Assembly (NCBI RefSeq): GCF_024713945.1
Contig: NW_027461514.1
Location: 186,001-250,000 of the forward strand
DNA: 64,000 nt
Source: Dermatophagoides farinae
Taxonomy: Eukaryota; Arthropoda; Arachnida; Sarcoptiformes; Pyroglyphidae
Direction: 5' to 3'
Shown in pieces: positions 47,483 to 57,220 of this stretch (position 1 is its first letter; each line of letters opens with the position of its first letter). A model generated the notes under the pieces. That model ran no database searches. It was not told the DNA's origin and was given only the letters and a program-made list of their open reading frames with translations. The translations under genes were made by a program, and so were the position numbers.

Positions 47483-47843
47483 AAGCCAAATTTTGGTTTA
47501 ATTTTCTGTGAGTCAAATATGTGTAATTAAGTTGGGAAAACTGCGACTTGACCATATAGTCAAAAAACCATACGAGACTTATTTATATGAAAAGAATCTC
47601 GCAAAATTTATAGCTTCATTTGCTTTCAAAGAAACATTCATTTAATAATTTAGAATTATTTTTTATATTATCAGCGACTCGAATTCCGAAGCGGAAAACA
47701 AAATATTTTTTAGATTAAAATAAAATTTAAAAAAGTCGTAAGTGATCAAAGAAATATTGTACACAAAAAAGATAATTGTCAAGTCGGCCATTTTACAAGT
47801 TGGGGATACCAACAAATTTGGTTAGATAAAAAGCAAATTTTTG
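47483..47843. promoter_or_regulatory. Divergent promoter region, 361 bp
   Basis: AT-rich spacer between the FUSC-like gene (minus) and the allantoicase-like gene (plus). I see no conserved frame, splice signals or RNA structure in it. Confidence 0.5.
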
Positions 47844-49088
47844 ATGTGTCCTAATGAAGGACCAACGAGTAATTTAATCGTCACTAACGTCTCGAAAAAT
47901 TTTGTCAGTTTAAAGTTATTGAATTACATCCAATGGATGAATGAAAAACTCGGATCTAAAGTGCATTTTTGCAGCAATAATTATTGTAGCGATTTCTCGT
48001 GTAGTAATCTTTTAACATTAGACAAGTCCTGGAAAACTAGCCGAAATTTCGACGACGGATTCGAGTTTTGCATCATCGAATTGAGTTTGCCGATTTTAGT
48101 TAAATTTATTGAATTCACAACTGGTGGATTGTATGATTTGCCGGAAAATATTTCGATATATATTGGCCGTCGAGTTGAGGAGTTACACTACTTTACTCTG
48201 ATGCAGAAACTGTCAAGTCAGACTCAAAGCGAAATAAAAGTTGAAACTAACTACACAATCAGTTGTTCATACCCTTTAGACCCTATTGTGAAAACTCGTG
48301 TGTACGAAATTATTCAAACTTGTTTCAATTGGGATGAAGTCTGCACATATTCTAGCTATTCTCCAAATAAAACGACTTTATTTAGCATCAATTACCCTGA
48401 GGGAATGATCCGTAGGAATAACTTTGTAATGATTAAACTACACAGGTGTGGTGAGATTTCTAATCTCAAAGTTTACGGTAACTTTATCGGAACTTTTCCG
48501 CTTTTGCTTCGTTATAAAAGAATTAAAAGTAGCGACGAACTCGAAAATTACGCAAACGTTCGTTTAGGAGCGTGCGTAATCTATGCATCTGAAAATCGCA
48601 GGAATGCACAATGCATTTTATCGCCGTTGTGCGACGAACTCGAAAAGCCAACTAACGATAACTACTGGAAATCCATGAGAACTACAAAAGAAACATTTTG
48701 TTTTGAGCAACAAAATCAAGTTGATGTTTGTTCGTTTATTCGATCGTGTCCTTATTTGGTTATAAAATTGGGTTTCGTCGTTTCACTACAAGAGATATCG
48801 CTCTCCTTTCGAGACATTCAGGGAGATATTCCTTTGCGCATCGAAATATATGCCGGTGAAGTCGATCTCAATGAATTAATGTGCTGCGATGAAACAAACG
48901 TAGGTTCGGATTATTCTTTTTTATCTTCGCTTAGTTTCCTAGGTTATTTTGACAGAACTTGCATTCTCGCCGGTCAAGACAACAAAGTCAGTCTCTTTAG
49001 ACCCAATAGTTGTGCCAATGTGATTTTACTCCGATTGATTCCGCACGGAGGATTGCGATCGCTTTCCGTGTACGGACAGGCTTTATAA
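47844..49088 (+). CDS. ALLC: Allantoicase-like protein (two jelly-roll repeats)
   Basis: Putative purine-degradation enzyme converting allantoate to ureidoglycolate and urea. The 414-residue protein shows the internal duplication of allantoicase. In repeat one, DKSWKTSRNFDDGFEFCIIEL and GLYDLPENISIYIG are followed by VMIKLHRCGEISNLKVYG. In repeat two, RLGACVIYASENRRN, YWKSMRTTKE and a terminal VILLRLIPHGGLRSLSVYG match the same sites (family: LGG.V..ATD..FA, and R.N..PDGG..RLR.YG). Both repeats are divergent, so activity is uncertain. Start chosen at the ATG at 47844, since the preceding TTG is not a eukaryotic start. No other uric-acid pathway gene is nearby. Confidence 0.66.
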   Translation: MCPNEGPTSNLIVTNVSKNFVSLKLLNYIQWMNEKLGSKVHFCSNNYCSDFSCSNLLTLDKSWKTSRNFDDGFEFCIIELSLPILVKFIEFTTGGLYDLPENISIYIGRRVEELHYFTLMQKLSSQTQSEIKVETNYTISCSYPLDPIVKTRVYEIIQTCFNWDEVCTYSSYSPNKTTLFSINYPEGMIRRNNFVMIKLHRCGEISNLKVYGNFIGTFPLLLRYKRIKSSDELENYANVRLGACVIYASENRRNAQCILSPLCDELEKPTNDNYWKSMRTTKETFCFEQQNQVDVCSFIRSCPYLVIKLGFVVSLQEISLSFRDIQGDIPLRIEIYAGEVDLNELMCCDETNVGSDYSFLSSLSFLGYFDRTCILAGQDNKVSLFRPNSCANVILLRLIPHGGLRSLSVYGQAL

Positions 49089-49221
49089 ATTGAATGCGTG
49101 TATATCATTCCAAAGTTTCGATCTGGAAACATTTGTATGTTAAGATATTTAAACACGTTTTAAGTTAAGTAATGTAATTCGTATTTTTTATTAAATAGCG
49201 CTGTTTATTTTCAGTTAACGA

Positions 49222-49959
49222 CTATTTGAGCGTTTCTATTATATTGCAGTATTGGTCGCTTTTATCTTCGAGAACATTCATTCTACTACAAAGATAATTT
49301 ACTTTTTCATTGAGCTGAGCGTAATAGATCTTTAATTTGTGATTAGCTTTCAAATATTCGTTTAGTTGATTCGACAATGACTCGTAACAATTTATTATTT
49401 CGACGATCAGACTATTGGCTGCTTTAAAATTTTTTTCGCACGTGCAATGGTTTTTATTGTTCTGTTCCATCCATTGATCATAGGTATTTTCCTCATCCTG
49501 AAATTTAAAAGAATGATCATGATCTTGTTCAAATTCCTTATTATCCATTAACGGTTTAGGATCATTTAAATCACAGTATGATTCTCGTTTTCCACAGCTA
49601 CTATTAGTGGTAGAACCATTTGTAAACTGATTTTCACTCATATTTTGCGATGTGCATAATATTGAGTCATTGCTAGACATTATTCTTTCTGAATACAGTG
49701 AAGCAGTCCCTTCTGAAAAATCGTGGCCGGAATCTTTTAAGTTGATTTTATGATTAAAATTTTTGTAGTTGTCTTTCGACTTAGCTAGAGTTTCTGAATA
49801 CGTCTTAACCAGGTTTTTATTTTGTCGTTCTACTTGCTGTGAATGCATGGTTTTCGACAATGTGTAGGATATAGATTTGTTAAGCTTATTCATGTAGTCT
49901 ACAATAAAACGGTTTTTATTTTTCTTTTTGATTTGATTGAAAGTATCTAGAGTAGCCAT
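49222..49959 (-). CDS. Unrecognised 245-residue protein with C-terminal coiled coil
   Basis: I do not recognise this protein. It begins with a basic helical region (about 1-75), then a Ser/Asn-rich disordered middle, an acidic patch (about 130-160) and a C-terminal heptad stretch (about 165-245) that includes a CTCEKNFKAANSLIVEI segment. The layout suits a cytoskeletal or nuclear adaptor. It is divergent from gamma-tubulin with only 146 bp between start codons, so the two may be co-regulated; a centrosomal role is a guess from that position alone. The start is the ATG at 49959; an in-frame GTG lies just before it. Confidence 0.6.
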   Translation of the reverse strand: MATLDTFNQIKKKNKNRFIVDYMNKLNKSISYTLSKTMHSQQVERQNKNLVKTYSETLAKSKDNYKNFNHKINLKDSGHDFSEGTASLYSERIMSSNDSILCTSQNMSENQFTNGSTTNSSCGKRESYCDLNDPKPLMDNKEFEQDHDHSFKFQDEENTYDQWMEQNNKNHCTCEKNFKAANSLIVEIINCYESLSNQLNEYLKANHKLKIYYAQLNEKVNYLCSRMNVLEDKSDQYCNIIETLK

Positions 49960-50067
49960 CACGTTAGTAAATTTTTTTATATGTTAGGTTAAAAAATGGG
50001 AACAATATATAGTGATCCCGTAGATTTTTTGTGATTAAATTTGATCACGAGATATTTAAGTATCAAA

Positions 50068-50109
50068 ATGAAAATTAATCGGTTTGATTTTTTTACAACT
50101 TTTAAATGA
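50068..50109 (+). promoter_or_regulatory. Upstream ORF overlapping the gamma-tubulin start (ATGA)
   Basis: ATG at 50068 opens a 13-codon frame in a different register ending at TGA 50107-50109. The stop overlaps the gamma-tubulin ATG (50106-50108). If transcribed, it could reduce initiation or allow termination-reinitiation. Confidence 0.45.
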
Positions 50110-51455
50110 CACACGAAATATTGACGATTGCGCTTGGACAATGTGGAAATCAAATAATTAGTGATTACTGGGCAAAATACCTTACTTTCTTAAACATAAA
50201 TGCGGACGGTACACTAGATGCAGAAAACAATAAAGAAGATTACAAGAGTTGCCGGTATGAAGTTGGCCTAATGGAAGTGGGTGAAAACCGATACAGACCG
50301 AGATCGCTGATGTTTGATCTGGAATCAAGAGTAATTTCAAGTATTTTGAACGGTCCAAACGCAGAGTTTTACGATCCGAAGTCCATATGGATGGGCACTG
50401 AGGGCGCTGGAGCTGGAAACAATTGGGCTGTAGGTTATGAGCAAGGTCAGAAAAATTTGGAAACACTATCAAATATGATTGACACTGAATTAGAAATGTG
50501 TAATTCTGCTCAGGCCATTACGATTTGTCACTCGATAAGTGGAGGAACTGGTAGTGGGATGGGATCCGTATTGCTGGAACTTTTGAGGATGAAATACCCC
50601 AAAATTTTACTGCAAACCTACAGCGTCGCTCCAAACACCGAATGCGGAACCTCAGACGTTGTAGTTCAGCCTTATAACACCGTCCTAACTCTTGACAGGC
50701 TGGTTCATTGTGCCGACGCGGTGCATTTGATACAAAACGAGTGTCTCGACAATATATCGTCCGACTCAAAGACGAAAAAAATGAAACCAGTAAACGCTCA
50801 AAATGAAATAATAGTTAACTCAATGATTGGTTTGTTAAACTCAGTATTGTTTCCTTCATATATGGACTTCACTCTGGTTGAAATTCTTAGTCCATTAATA
50901 CCAGTTCAAAAGACGCATTTTCTGCTTGACTCTTTTATATCGATGGATCCCTTTAATCTGAAAGCTAACAAATCGGAGAGGTTTATAGCAAACTCAAGTA
51001 AACTTGAACTAATAACACGAAGTTTTTTTTCTAACAATTACATAAGCTGTTTAAATAAAAGCGAAGGCCTGTACATAGCTTTGAACATGATATATCACGG
51101 GGCTTTGCACCCGTCTATCATAATCGAATGTTTAGAAAACGTTAAAGAGCGTCAGCAACTGTTATTTACCGAGTGGACAGTTAAAGATATCGAATATGTC
51201 ATAGCAGCAAAAACACCAGCCTTGTTTAGTGACAAATCTTGTCTCTCAATTGCAAATCACACTTCAATAAAATCCACGTTTATAAAGTACCATAAGGATT
51301 TTAAACAAATGATAAGTAGAAGAGCTTTTATCGAGTCGTTTTACCGCAGTAAATTATTTGATAATATGAATGAATTTGAAAGAGTTGAAGATACGCTATT
51401 AAAGTTAATAAAAGAATATTCAATTTGCGACGAAATGAATTATATTAACATATAA
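50106..51455 (+). CDS. TUBG: Gamma-tubulin
   Basis: Microtubule-nucleating tubulin of the gamma-TuRC, 449 residues (normal length about 450). The N-terminal LGQCGNQI nucleotide loop, FDLESRVI, GAGNNWAVG and the tubulin signature GGTGSGMGS (146-154) are present, followed by SVAPNTECGTSDVVVQPYNT, where gamma-specific DVVVQPYN is diagnostic. The C-terminus has MANHTSI-like ANHTSI and REAFL-type RRAFIESFYR. Overall more divergent than most gamma-tubulins, with changes in the middle domain. The C-terminal tail lacks an acidic peptide, as expected. A 13-codon upstream frame (50068-50109) ends at a TGA overlapping the ATG. Confidence 0.95.
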   Translation: MTHEILTIALGQCGNQIISDYWAKYLTFLNINADGTLDAENNKEDYKSCRYEVGLMEVGENRYRPRSLMFDLESRVISSILNGPNAEFYDPKSIWMGTEGAGAGNNWAVGYEQGQKNLETLSNMIDTELEMCNSAQAITICHSISGGTGSGMGSVLLELLRMKYPKILLQTYSVAPNTECGTSDVVVQPYNTVLTLDRLVHCADAVHLIQNECLDNISSDSKTKKMKPVNAQNEIIVNSMIGLLNSVLFPSYMDFTLVEILSPLIPVQKTHFLLDSFISMDPFNLKANKSERFIANSSKLELITRSFFSNNYISCLNKSEGLYIALNMIYHGALHPSIIIECLENVKERQQLLFTEWTVKDIEYVIAAKTPALFSDKSCLSIANHTSIKSTFIKYHKDFKQMISRRAFIESFYRSKLFDNMNEFERVEDTLLKLIKEYSICDEMNYINI

Positions 51456-51498
51456 ACAAATAATTTAAAATAAAGTCAACGGCAAGAGCAAAGCCGTA

Positions 51499-52830
51499 CT
51501 ATTCATAATGTTTTCGCTTTGGGCATGACTCCTGCTGATCTTGTGACGTCTGATGTCGTTTTTTAGAAGATTTAGGTTGTTGGTCGTCTAAAATTTCTTC
51601 TTTGCATTCCTTAACCTGTTGGTTATCTTCTTTCAATTGTTCTTGTAAAGATCGAATGGATCTCTGCATATGTGGTAGATAACCTTCGTTATTGAACCAC
51701 TCTGCTGGAGTGTTTTTATTGACCTTGCCATTCTTGTCAAGCAAACCTTTAGAGATGTATTCTTTCTTGAGACTTGAAACAGGGCCAAATCCCCATTTAG
51801 CGGAGTAGTGGTCTTTGGGCATCAAGTTTCGTTTAATCACGGCAACTACTCCGTGATCTACACTGCACATCGTGCTGGTAGACATTTTGGCAATTCCAAT
51901 GGCAATTGCTTCACCCTTAGTTGTCATCATAACAACTTCCGTATTCACTTCAATTCCGTTTTCAAAACGAAGTAATCCTGGAATCATAAGCTGAGCTCCG
52001 TAAGTAATTGCGTTTACAGCAGTGTCTTTGACAACAAGTCGGGGGAGGTGAAGCAACAGCGTCTCGTATGGCATGATAATTTTACGCAAGTAACTTTCAT
52101 CTTTGGTCGATTCGTAGTATTTTTTGGCGTCCATAACGTCATACAAATTAACTAAATTAGTATCTTCAGTTAAGGTTCCGGACCTGACCCTTCGCAGTTC
52201 AGCCATATGAGCTCCGCAACCTAACAACATACCAATATGGACGCACAAAGTTCTAATATATGTACCAGCTTCACAGCTAACCCAGAACAAAGCAATTCCA
52301 TTTGCTTCATCGTATTCGATCAATTTAGACTCGTATATTGTTCTAACACGAAGTTGACGTTTGACAGCGGACAATAATGGAGGACGTTGAAATAAAGCTC
52401 CAGTAAGGGTTTCAAACGCTTTTGTTATTGCAGCTAAGCCACTAGGTTTGTTGTGGAATTTTATGATTCCAACGTACTCTTTACCTACAGATTGTTGCAT
52501 TTTCACTAAACGAGTAGCTCTATTTATGCACACAAGCAAACAGCCAGTTACTTTAGGATCGAGTGTTCCTGAATGACCGGTTTTTTCACAATTCAAAATT
52601 CGTTTTACCCACGAAACAACCTCGTGAGAAGAAGGGTTTGCTGGTTTGTCTAGATTTATTACTCCAGAATCAATGTATTCAGTTATGGGGCGTTTAAGTG
52701 GCGAAGACCCGTAAGCTAGTGGCGTGTAATGCCCAGTTCTTACGTTCAAATCTCCATAATTCTTTAATAGTAAAGGCCAGTTGGAAGTATCAATGGCTTT
52801 AATTTCTTTGGTAGGTTCAATACATTCCAT
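51499..52830 (-). CDS. DKC1: Dyskerin/Cbf5 H/ACA RNP pseudouridine synthase
   Basis: Catalytic subunit of H/ACA snoRNPs and, in animals, of telomerase RNP. The TruB-type core contains [12 protein letters not shown] with catalytic Asp91, preceded by FINL-type [18 protein letters not shown] and followed by [20 protein letters not shown] and [16 protein letters not shown]. The PUA domain follows (about 270-345: [16 protein letters not shown] and [15 protein letters not shown]). The C-terminus is Lys/Glu-rich with a weak nuclear localisation signal. Among the best-conserved proteins in this window, with 443 residues. No introns. It lies head-to-tail with the TMED gene. H/ACA snoRNAs were not detected here. 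Confidence 0.98.
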   Translation of the reverse strand: MECIEPTKEIKAIDTSNWPLLLKNYGDLNVRTGHYTPLAYGSSPLKRPITEYIDSGVINLDKPANPSSHEVVSWVKRILNCEKTGHSGTLDPKVTGCLLVCINRATRLVKMQQSVGKEYVGIIKFHNKPSGLAAITKAFETLTGALFQRPPLLSAVKRQLRVRTIYESKLIEYDEANGIALFWVSCEAGTYIRTLCVHIGMLLGCGAHMAELRRVRSGTLTEDTNLVNLYDVMDAKKYYESTKDESYLRKIIMPYETLLLHLPRLVVKDTAVNAITYGAQLMIPGLLRFENGIEVNTEVVMMTTKGEAIAIGIAKMSTSTMCSVDHGVVAVIKRNLMPKDHYSAKWGFGPVSSLKKEYISKGLLDKNGKVNKNTPAEWFNNEGYLPHMQRSIRSLQEQLKEDNQQVKECKEEILDDQQPKSSKKRHQTSQDQQESCPKRKHYE

Positions 52831-52958
52831 AGTTATTAGTAGGCTAACAAAGTTTCGTGTTAAACATCAGAAACCTAATAAGCTATTTTTTATATTATTT
52901 TTTTTTCTAATTTGTAACAAAATTTGTATAAAGGCAGTGCAGCATATACTAATATATT

Positions 52959-53594
52959 TTAATTTACGTAATTTTTTTTTTGGAAAAATCTTTTCATTCT
53001 GTACATTAAAACGTAAGAGCTCAGCACAATGATGACCATCTGAATCATTGTAGCCAGCCCAACTCGGTTAGATAAGTTCTTTGTGGCGATGTTCAATTCA
53101 TCAACAAATTTTTCGTTGTATTGATGATCTGCCACAAGCTTTTTCATTTTCGTCTGTAAAACTTTCATCATTGACTCGCTGGATTGAACGTCATGCGCAG
53201 TAGCAATGTCTTCTTGGTTCATTTCAAAGTCGCCTAAATCCACACTTAAGTGCCATTTAGTGCTGTTCTGGTTAAACCACTTTGAACTGGGGCATTCAAT
53301 GCAAATTTTGTGTGCTCCCTCAGATTTTGTCAAGTAAGTTTCTTTTGCGTAGTTAACTACGTGTGGGATATTGGTGTTAAGAACAAGAAATTCTTTAGGG
53401 TCGTATATGCGTAAACTGCAAACAATACCTGGATTGTCGTAAGTTCCATACGAAACTGTAATTGGAAGCACGTTAGCTGTGTTTTCTATAAAACATTTAG
53501 ATTTTCCCTCTTTGACCAAAAAGTAAGGGTACCGTGATTCATCTTTTGCCAAAACTATAACGCTTACGAATGTTAACAGTTCGAAAAAATTCAT
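52959..53594 (-). CDS. TMED: p24/TMED cargo receptor
   Basis: Type I membrane protein of COPI/COPII vesicles. It has a signal peptide (NFFELLTFVSVIVLA), a GOLD domain (about 25-110, with YFLVKEGKSKCFIEN and two Cys at the usual spacing), a coiled-coil segment (about 120-180) and a single transmembrane helix (about 182-202), followed by a short cytosolic tail ending FFQKKNYVN. The FF and KK motifs serve ER export and COPI retrieval respectively, though the KK is set back from the C-terminus. The 211-residue length is typical. The subfamily (alpha, beta, gamma or delta) is not resolved. Expected to cycle between ER and Golgi. Confidence 0.92.
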   Translation of the reverse strand: MNFFELLTFVSVIVLAKDESRYPYFLVKEGKSKCFIENTANVLPITVSYGTYDNPGIVCSLRIYDPKEFLVLNTNIPHVVNYAKETYLTKSEGAHKICIECPSSKWFNQNSTKWHLSVDLGDFEMNQEDIATAHDVQSSESMMKVLQTKMKKLVADHQYNEKFVDELNIATKNLSNRVGLATMIQMVIIVLSSYVLMYRMKRFFQKKNYVN

Positions 53595-53727
53595 CGCGAT
53601 AATTTTTTGTGCAAATTTGTAAACGTAGTCAAGTTAAAGTATTTAAAAATTTAATCTTTTATTTTAATATTACAAATTAAAACGTTTGGTTTAATGTTAA
53701 AAATTAGATAAATCGTTATATTATTTA

Positions 53728-56031
53728 TTAAGCGTCATTCACACAGTTTGGGTCAAAAGTGGGAATATCATGCTTGATCCTTCTGTGTAGATTGTTTAAT
53801 TTTTCGAAATGTTGCATAGCTTCGGGTACGGTCAAATAAAGCTGGTTAGACGCGTCGTCCCGATCTCGTAGCGTGACGCACTGTTTGTTTTGCTCTCTTT
53901 CACCGATCACAGCAATATAATTGTACATTTGCATTTGACCGTCTCTGATTTTTTTGTTTAGTGTAGCTGCCGCTGTATTTAGCTCGGCTGCGTATCCGTT
54001 TTGAATTAACAATTTATACAAATATTTCGAAAATGGCAGAGTTGCGGCTGAGATTGGGCAGATATAGATTTGTCTTGGACTGAGCCAGAAAGGCAATTTT
54101 CCACCGTAGTGTTCGAGCAAAATCGCTATCATACGTTCTACACTTCCAAGAATGGCACGGTGAATTATCACCGGCCTGGCATGGTTGTTTCTAAGTGGTC
54201 TTTCCAAAGTGTAAGCATTGATGTCGTTGTCATCAACGCTCTTGTCGGTGGTAATTTCACATTCTGGCTCCTCGTCAACAGTGGCATTGCCACTTGAGGT
54301 GATGTACTGTAAATTGAAGCGGATTGGAAGTTGGAAATCCAATTGAATGGTACCGCATTGATGTTCACGACCAAGAGCGTCAAATAATATTATATCGATC
54401 TTGGGACCGTAGAATGCACCGTCTCCCTTGTTGAGCTGCCACGGAATTGAACACTCATTTAAGGAACGCTTTAACTGCTCTTCTGCTGTGTGCCAGAGCT
54501 CCAGACTACCAAGAGCTTTTTTAGGGCGAGTGGCTAAGAACAGCTTGAAGTTGAAACCGAAAACTTTGTAAATGTAGAACAGAAAATCTAATGCACTCGA
54601 AACTTCTTCGTGAATTTGTTCAAACACACAAAATATGTGCGCATCGTCCTGCTGGAAGCGACGTACTCTGGTCAGCCCACTGAGCGAACCTGAAAGCTCG
54701 TTTCGGTGTAAGACACCAAAGTCGGCCAATCTCAACGGCAATTGTTTGTAACTAGGATTTAAGTGCTTGAAGATGCAACAATGGGAAGGACAGTTCATCG
54801 GTTTCAAGGCCCAATCTTTGCCTTCTATGTTGGTAATGAACATATTCTCTTTATATGCTTGCCAGTGCCCAGACACCTTAAACAGATCTGACGAAAAGAT
54901 ATTGGGCGTGTGAACTTCTTGAAAACCACGCAATATGTACTCTTCACGCATGAAGTTGCACAGCTTGTTGTACAAAATAGTTCCGTGGTTTGTCCAAAAC
55001 GTACAACCTGGCGAGTACACTGGCTCAAAGAAGAAGTAGTTTAATTTGTTACCCAAGACACGATGGTCTCGGGTTTTTAATTGTTTGATTCTTTCCTTGT
55101 ACTCCTTTAGCAATGTAGTGTTGGGGAAAGCAATACCGTAAACTCTGTAAAGTCTGTCACCTTTGCTATCTCCCAGCCAGTAAACTGCAGAATGACTTTC
55201 TACACTAAACGCTTTGAACATACTTAGCGACGGTACGTGTGGACCGAGACACAAATCAACAAACGGACCACAGCGATACACAGAAGTCATACTCTTTATT
55301 TTACTGTCGATCAAAGCCAACTTAAACGGGTTGGCTTTGAACAGCTCCAAAGCTTCATCTTTAGTTACTTCTAAATATTCGAACGGAGCTTTGGATTTCA
55401 TAACACTTTGAGCCACAGTTTCTATCTGTTTGTAATGACTTTCATTAACTACAAGGTCATCGCCAATGTAGAAATCATAATAAAAACCATCCTTCAACGC
55501 AGGCCCGATTGTCACGTGACATCCAAAAACCTGTTCAACACACAACCCTAGCAAATGGGCAGCACCGTGGTTGAACGCGTGACGGGCTTCTTCATCGTCA
55601 TAAGTCAAAAACTCAACGCGGCAACTTTTGTAGATGGGTTTTTTCAAATCCCACAAAAATGAGTAATCTTTTTCGTCATATTCGTCGTCGCTTTCTTCGA
55701 TGGATTCTCGATTAAGCATTTTTTTTGCTTCATCTACGTCAATAAAAACTAAGCGAGCAAGTAGCACGTCTTTCAATTTGTGTTCGTTTACAATGTCCAT
55801 TGGAGTAATTGATCCTGCTTTGACTGTTTTTGAATACTCATTCTTAAAAGTTACAACTATTTCTGTGGTTTCGAGCTCACGAGCGTCAGCCTTGGCTTTC
55901 AACTCTTCAAACAATTTCAATCTTTCTTTAATGAATGGAGCAGACCCGCCGGAGTGAACCTCAAACGGTCCCCCAATTTTAACACCAGGGGTTAATGTAG
56001 GGATAGTTCCTTTATAGGCTCTAGATGACAT
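53728..56031 (-). CDS. TARS: Threonyl-tRNA synthetase
   Basis: Class II synthetase charging tRNA-Thr; 767 residues. An N-terminal TGS domain (about 60-125), an editing/SAD domain with the zinc-like HGAAH and DLCLGPHVP pair (about 150-290), a catalytic core with motif 2 (RVRRFQQDDAHIFC) and motif 3 (LGSVERMIAILLEHYGGKLP), and a C-terminal anticodon-binding domain are all visible. The start is set at MSSRAYKGTIPTLTPGV at 56031. A longer upstream frame would read antisense through the UBXN6 gene and has no family match. It may serve both cytosol and organelle, since no targeting peptide is evident. A normal, active enzyme is predicted. Confidence 0.97.
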   Translation of the reverse strand: MSSRAYKGTIPTLTPGVKIGGPFEVHSGGSAPFIKERLKLFEELKAKADARELETTEIVVTFKNEYSKTVKAGSITPMDIVNEHKLKDVLLARLVFIDVDEAKKMLNRESIEESDDEYDEKDYSFLWDLKKPIYKSCRVEFLTYDDEEARHAFNHGAAHLLGLCVEQVFGCHVTIGPALKDGFYYDFYIGDDLVVNESHYKQIETVAQSVMKSKAPFEYLEVTKDEALELFKANPFKLALIDSKIKSMTSVYRCGPFVDLCLGPHVPSLSMFKAFSVESHSAVYWLGDSKGDRLYRVYGIAFPNTTLLKEYKERIKQLKTRDHRVLGNKLNYFFFEPVYSPGCTFWTNHGTILYNKLCNFMREEYILRGFQEVHTPNIFSSDLFKVSGHWQAYKENMFITNIEGKDWALKPMNCPSHCCIFKHLNPSYKQLPLRLADFGVLHRNELSGSLSGLTRVRRFQQDDAHIFCVFEQIHEEVSSALDFLFYIYKVFGFNFKLFLATRPKKALGSLELWHTAEEQLKRSLNECSIPWQLNKGDGAFYGPKIDIILFDALGREHQCGTIQLDFQLPIRFNLQYITSSGNATVDEEPECEITTDKSVDDNDINAYTLERPLRNNHARPVIIHRAILGSVERMIAILLEHYGGKLPFWLSPRQIYICPISAATLPFSKYLYKLLIQNGYAAELNTAAATLNKKIRDGQMQMYNYIAVIGEREQNKQCVTLRDRDDASNQLYLTVPEAMQHFEKLNNLHRRIKHDIPTFDPNCVNDA

Positions 56032-56113
56032 AATCTTAAAAAAGTTAATTATCAATAAATTTTTTAGTATATATATAAAAATTATATGTTTTTTATTACG
56101 CAGCTGCAAATTG

Positions 56114-57215
56114 ATGCATTCTAGTATTACTCTTCCCGGCAGTTTGACCAAGCCTATTGATTGCAAGCCAATCAATAGAATTGACAACGGCATGCTGTCT
56201 ATTTCTTTCGAAACAGACGGAGTCCAACTCCTCGAAAACATTATTAACTCAGTATTCTTGAACCACGATATTTTCGGAGACGATAAGCTGCGGTTGATCA
56301 GTTTACTTTTCAAAATTTTCAAAAATATTTTAAACGAGCCCTGGAACGAAAAATACCGAAGAATTAACATATGCAAACCAGCTGTAGCGCGGCTAGTATC
56401 ACTATCAAGCAGTATTTTTGACTTTTTTTTTTTTTTAGGGTTCAAAAATGAAATTGACAAACTTTATTTGCAAGACGCGAAGATCGCGCTGATAGCCCAT
56501 TCTTACAGCCGAATTACTGAATTCAAAGATTACATCACAAACTCTAAATCGGCAGAGTTTGATTTTTACAATCACCACGTCAACTCCATCGCTCATACAA
56601 GCAGCAACGCAAAAAAACTAAAAAATGAAACCTATATCGTTGGTTACAGACTGCTTTATGAGTCTTTGGTCAAGATACGAGAAAATATTTCGAAGTATGT
56701 TGATATTGACTTATGCTATCGATACACCCAAATCGACGTGGTCTCTTCCGCAAATGTACAGCTTCAACCACAAAATTCCATCAAGATAGACGTCCCTGAT
56801 GATTTAAGTAGCGAGTCGTTTGAAAAATCGTACGATGACCTTAACCAGGATAAAAATTTCGTCGACATTTTTAAATATAATTATCTGAAACTTCTTCGAT
56901 GCCCCATTTTCCCTTGTGTCCACGTTAAAATAATAGAAACCAACTATAGCTTTATTACGTTTATCTTGAAACCGTCGGATACTACTAAATATCTTTACAA
57001 CGTTACTAGAGGGTTTTTTGAAAGTAACAGTCTAAAAGATCAAAAATTTACGCTAATCACAGGTATAGATAAAATACGAGAATGCAATAAAACAACACTT
57101 TACAGCGCAGTAAGTTATGTATCTTATATCATTATAGGGTTTTTTTCCTTCTTTAAACGCGATAATACAATTCGCTGTTGACATCGGCATCGATTTTATT
57201 TTTAAAAAGCACTAA
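56114..57215 (+). CDS. UBXN6: UBXN6-like p97 adaptor (PUB and UBX domains; two exons)
   Basis: Adaptor of the p97/VCP segregase. A PUB domain lies at about 60-125 (ILNEPWNEKYRRINICKPAV, then FFLGFKNEIDKLYL, comparable to NP..EKYR.I and LGFEE in UBXD1). The C-terminal UBX domain (about 265-345) is completed by removing a 28-nt GTAAGT...TTATAG intron at 57110-57137: it then ends TLYSAGFFPSLNAIIQF, matching the usual SL.EAGL.PSA.L.V. Reading through the intron gives an unrelated hydrophobic end. The final product is 357 residues. Start chosen at ATG 56114 rather than the preceding TTG. Its stop is 5 nt from the stop of the convergent secreted-protein gene. Confidence 0.8.
57110..57137 (+). other. 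28-nt intron in UBXN6
   Basis: GTAAGT donor and TTATAG acceptor, phase 0. Splicing restores the conserved end of the UBX domain. Confidence 0.85.
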
Positions 57216-57220
57216 TTAGC

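Noticed and set aside
47841-47843. Non-ATG (TTG or GTG) starts upstream of several genes (for example 6711, 11694, 43407, 47841, 56111, 63441).
   Set aside because: Eukaryotic genes rarely use these, an ATG lies just downstream or in a spliced upstream exon, and family homology begins at those ATGs.
56412-56438. A 27-nt GTATTT...TTTTAG stretch with 14 T inside UBXN6 that looks like an intron.
   Set aside because: It is in frame without a stop, and the unspliced reading supplies the hydrophobic PUB-domain helix leading to LGFKNE. Removing it would destroy the family match.
56032-56460. Upstream extension of the threonyl-tRNA synthetase frame by 143 residues.
   Set aside because: It runs antisense through the UBXN6 coding region, has no targeting-peptide character, and the family match begins at the ATG at 56029-56031.
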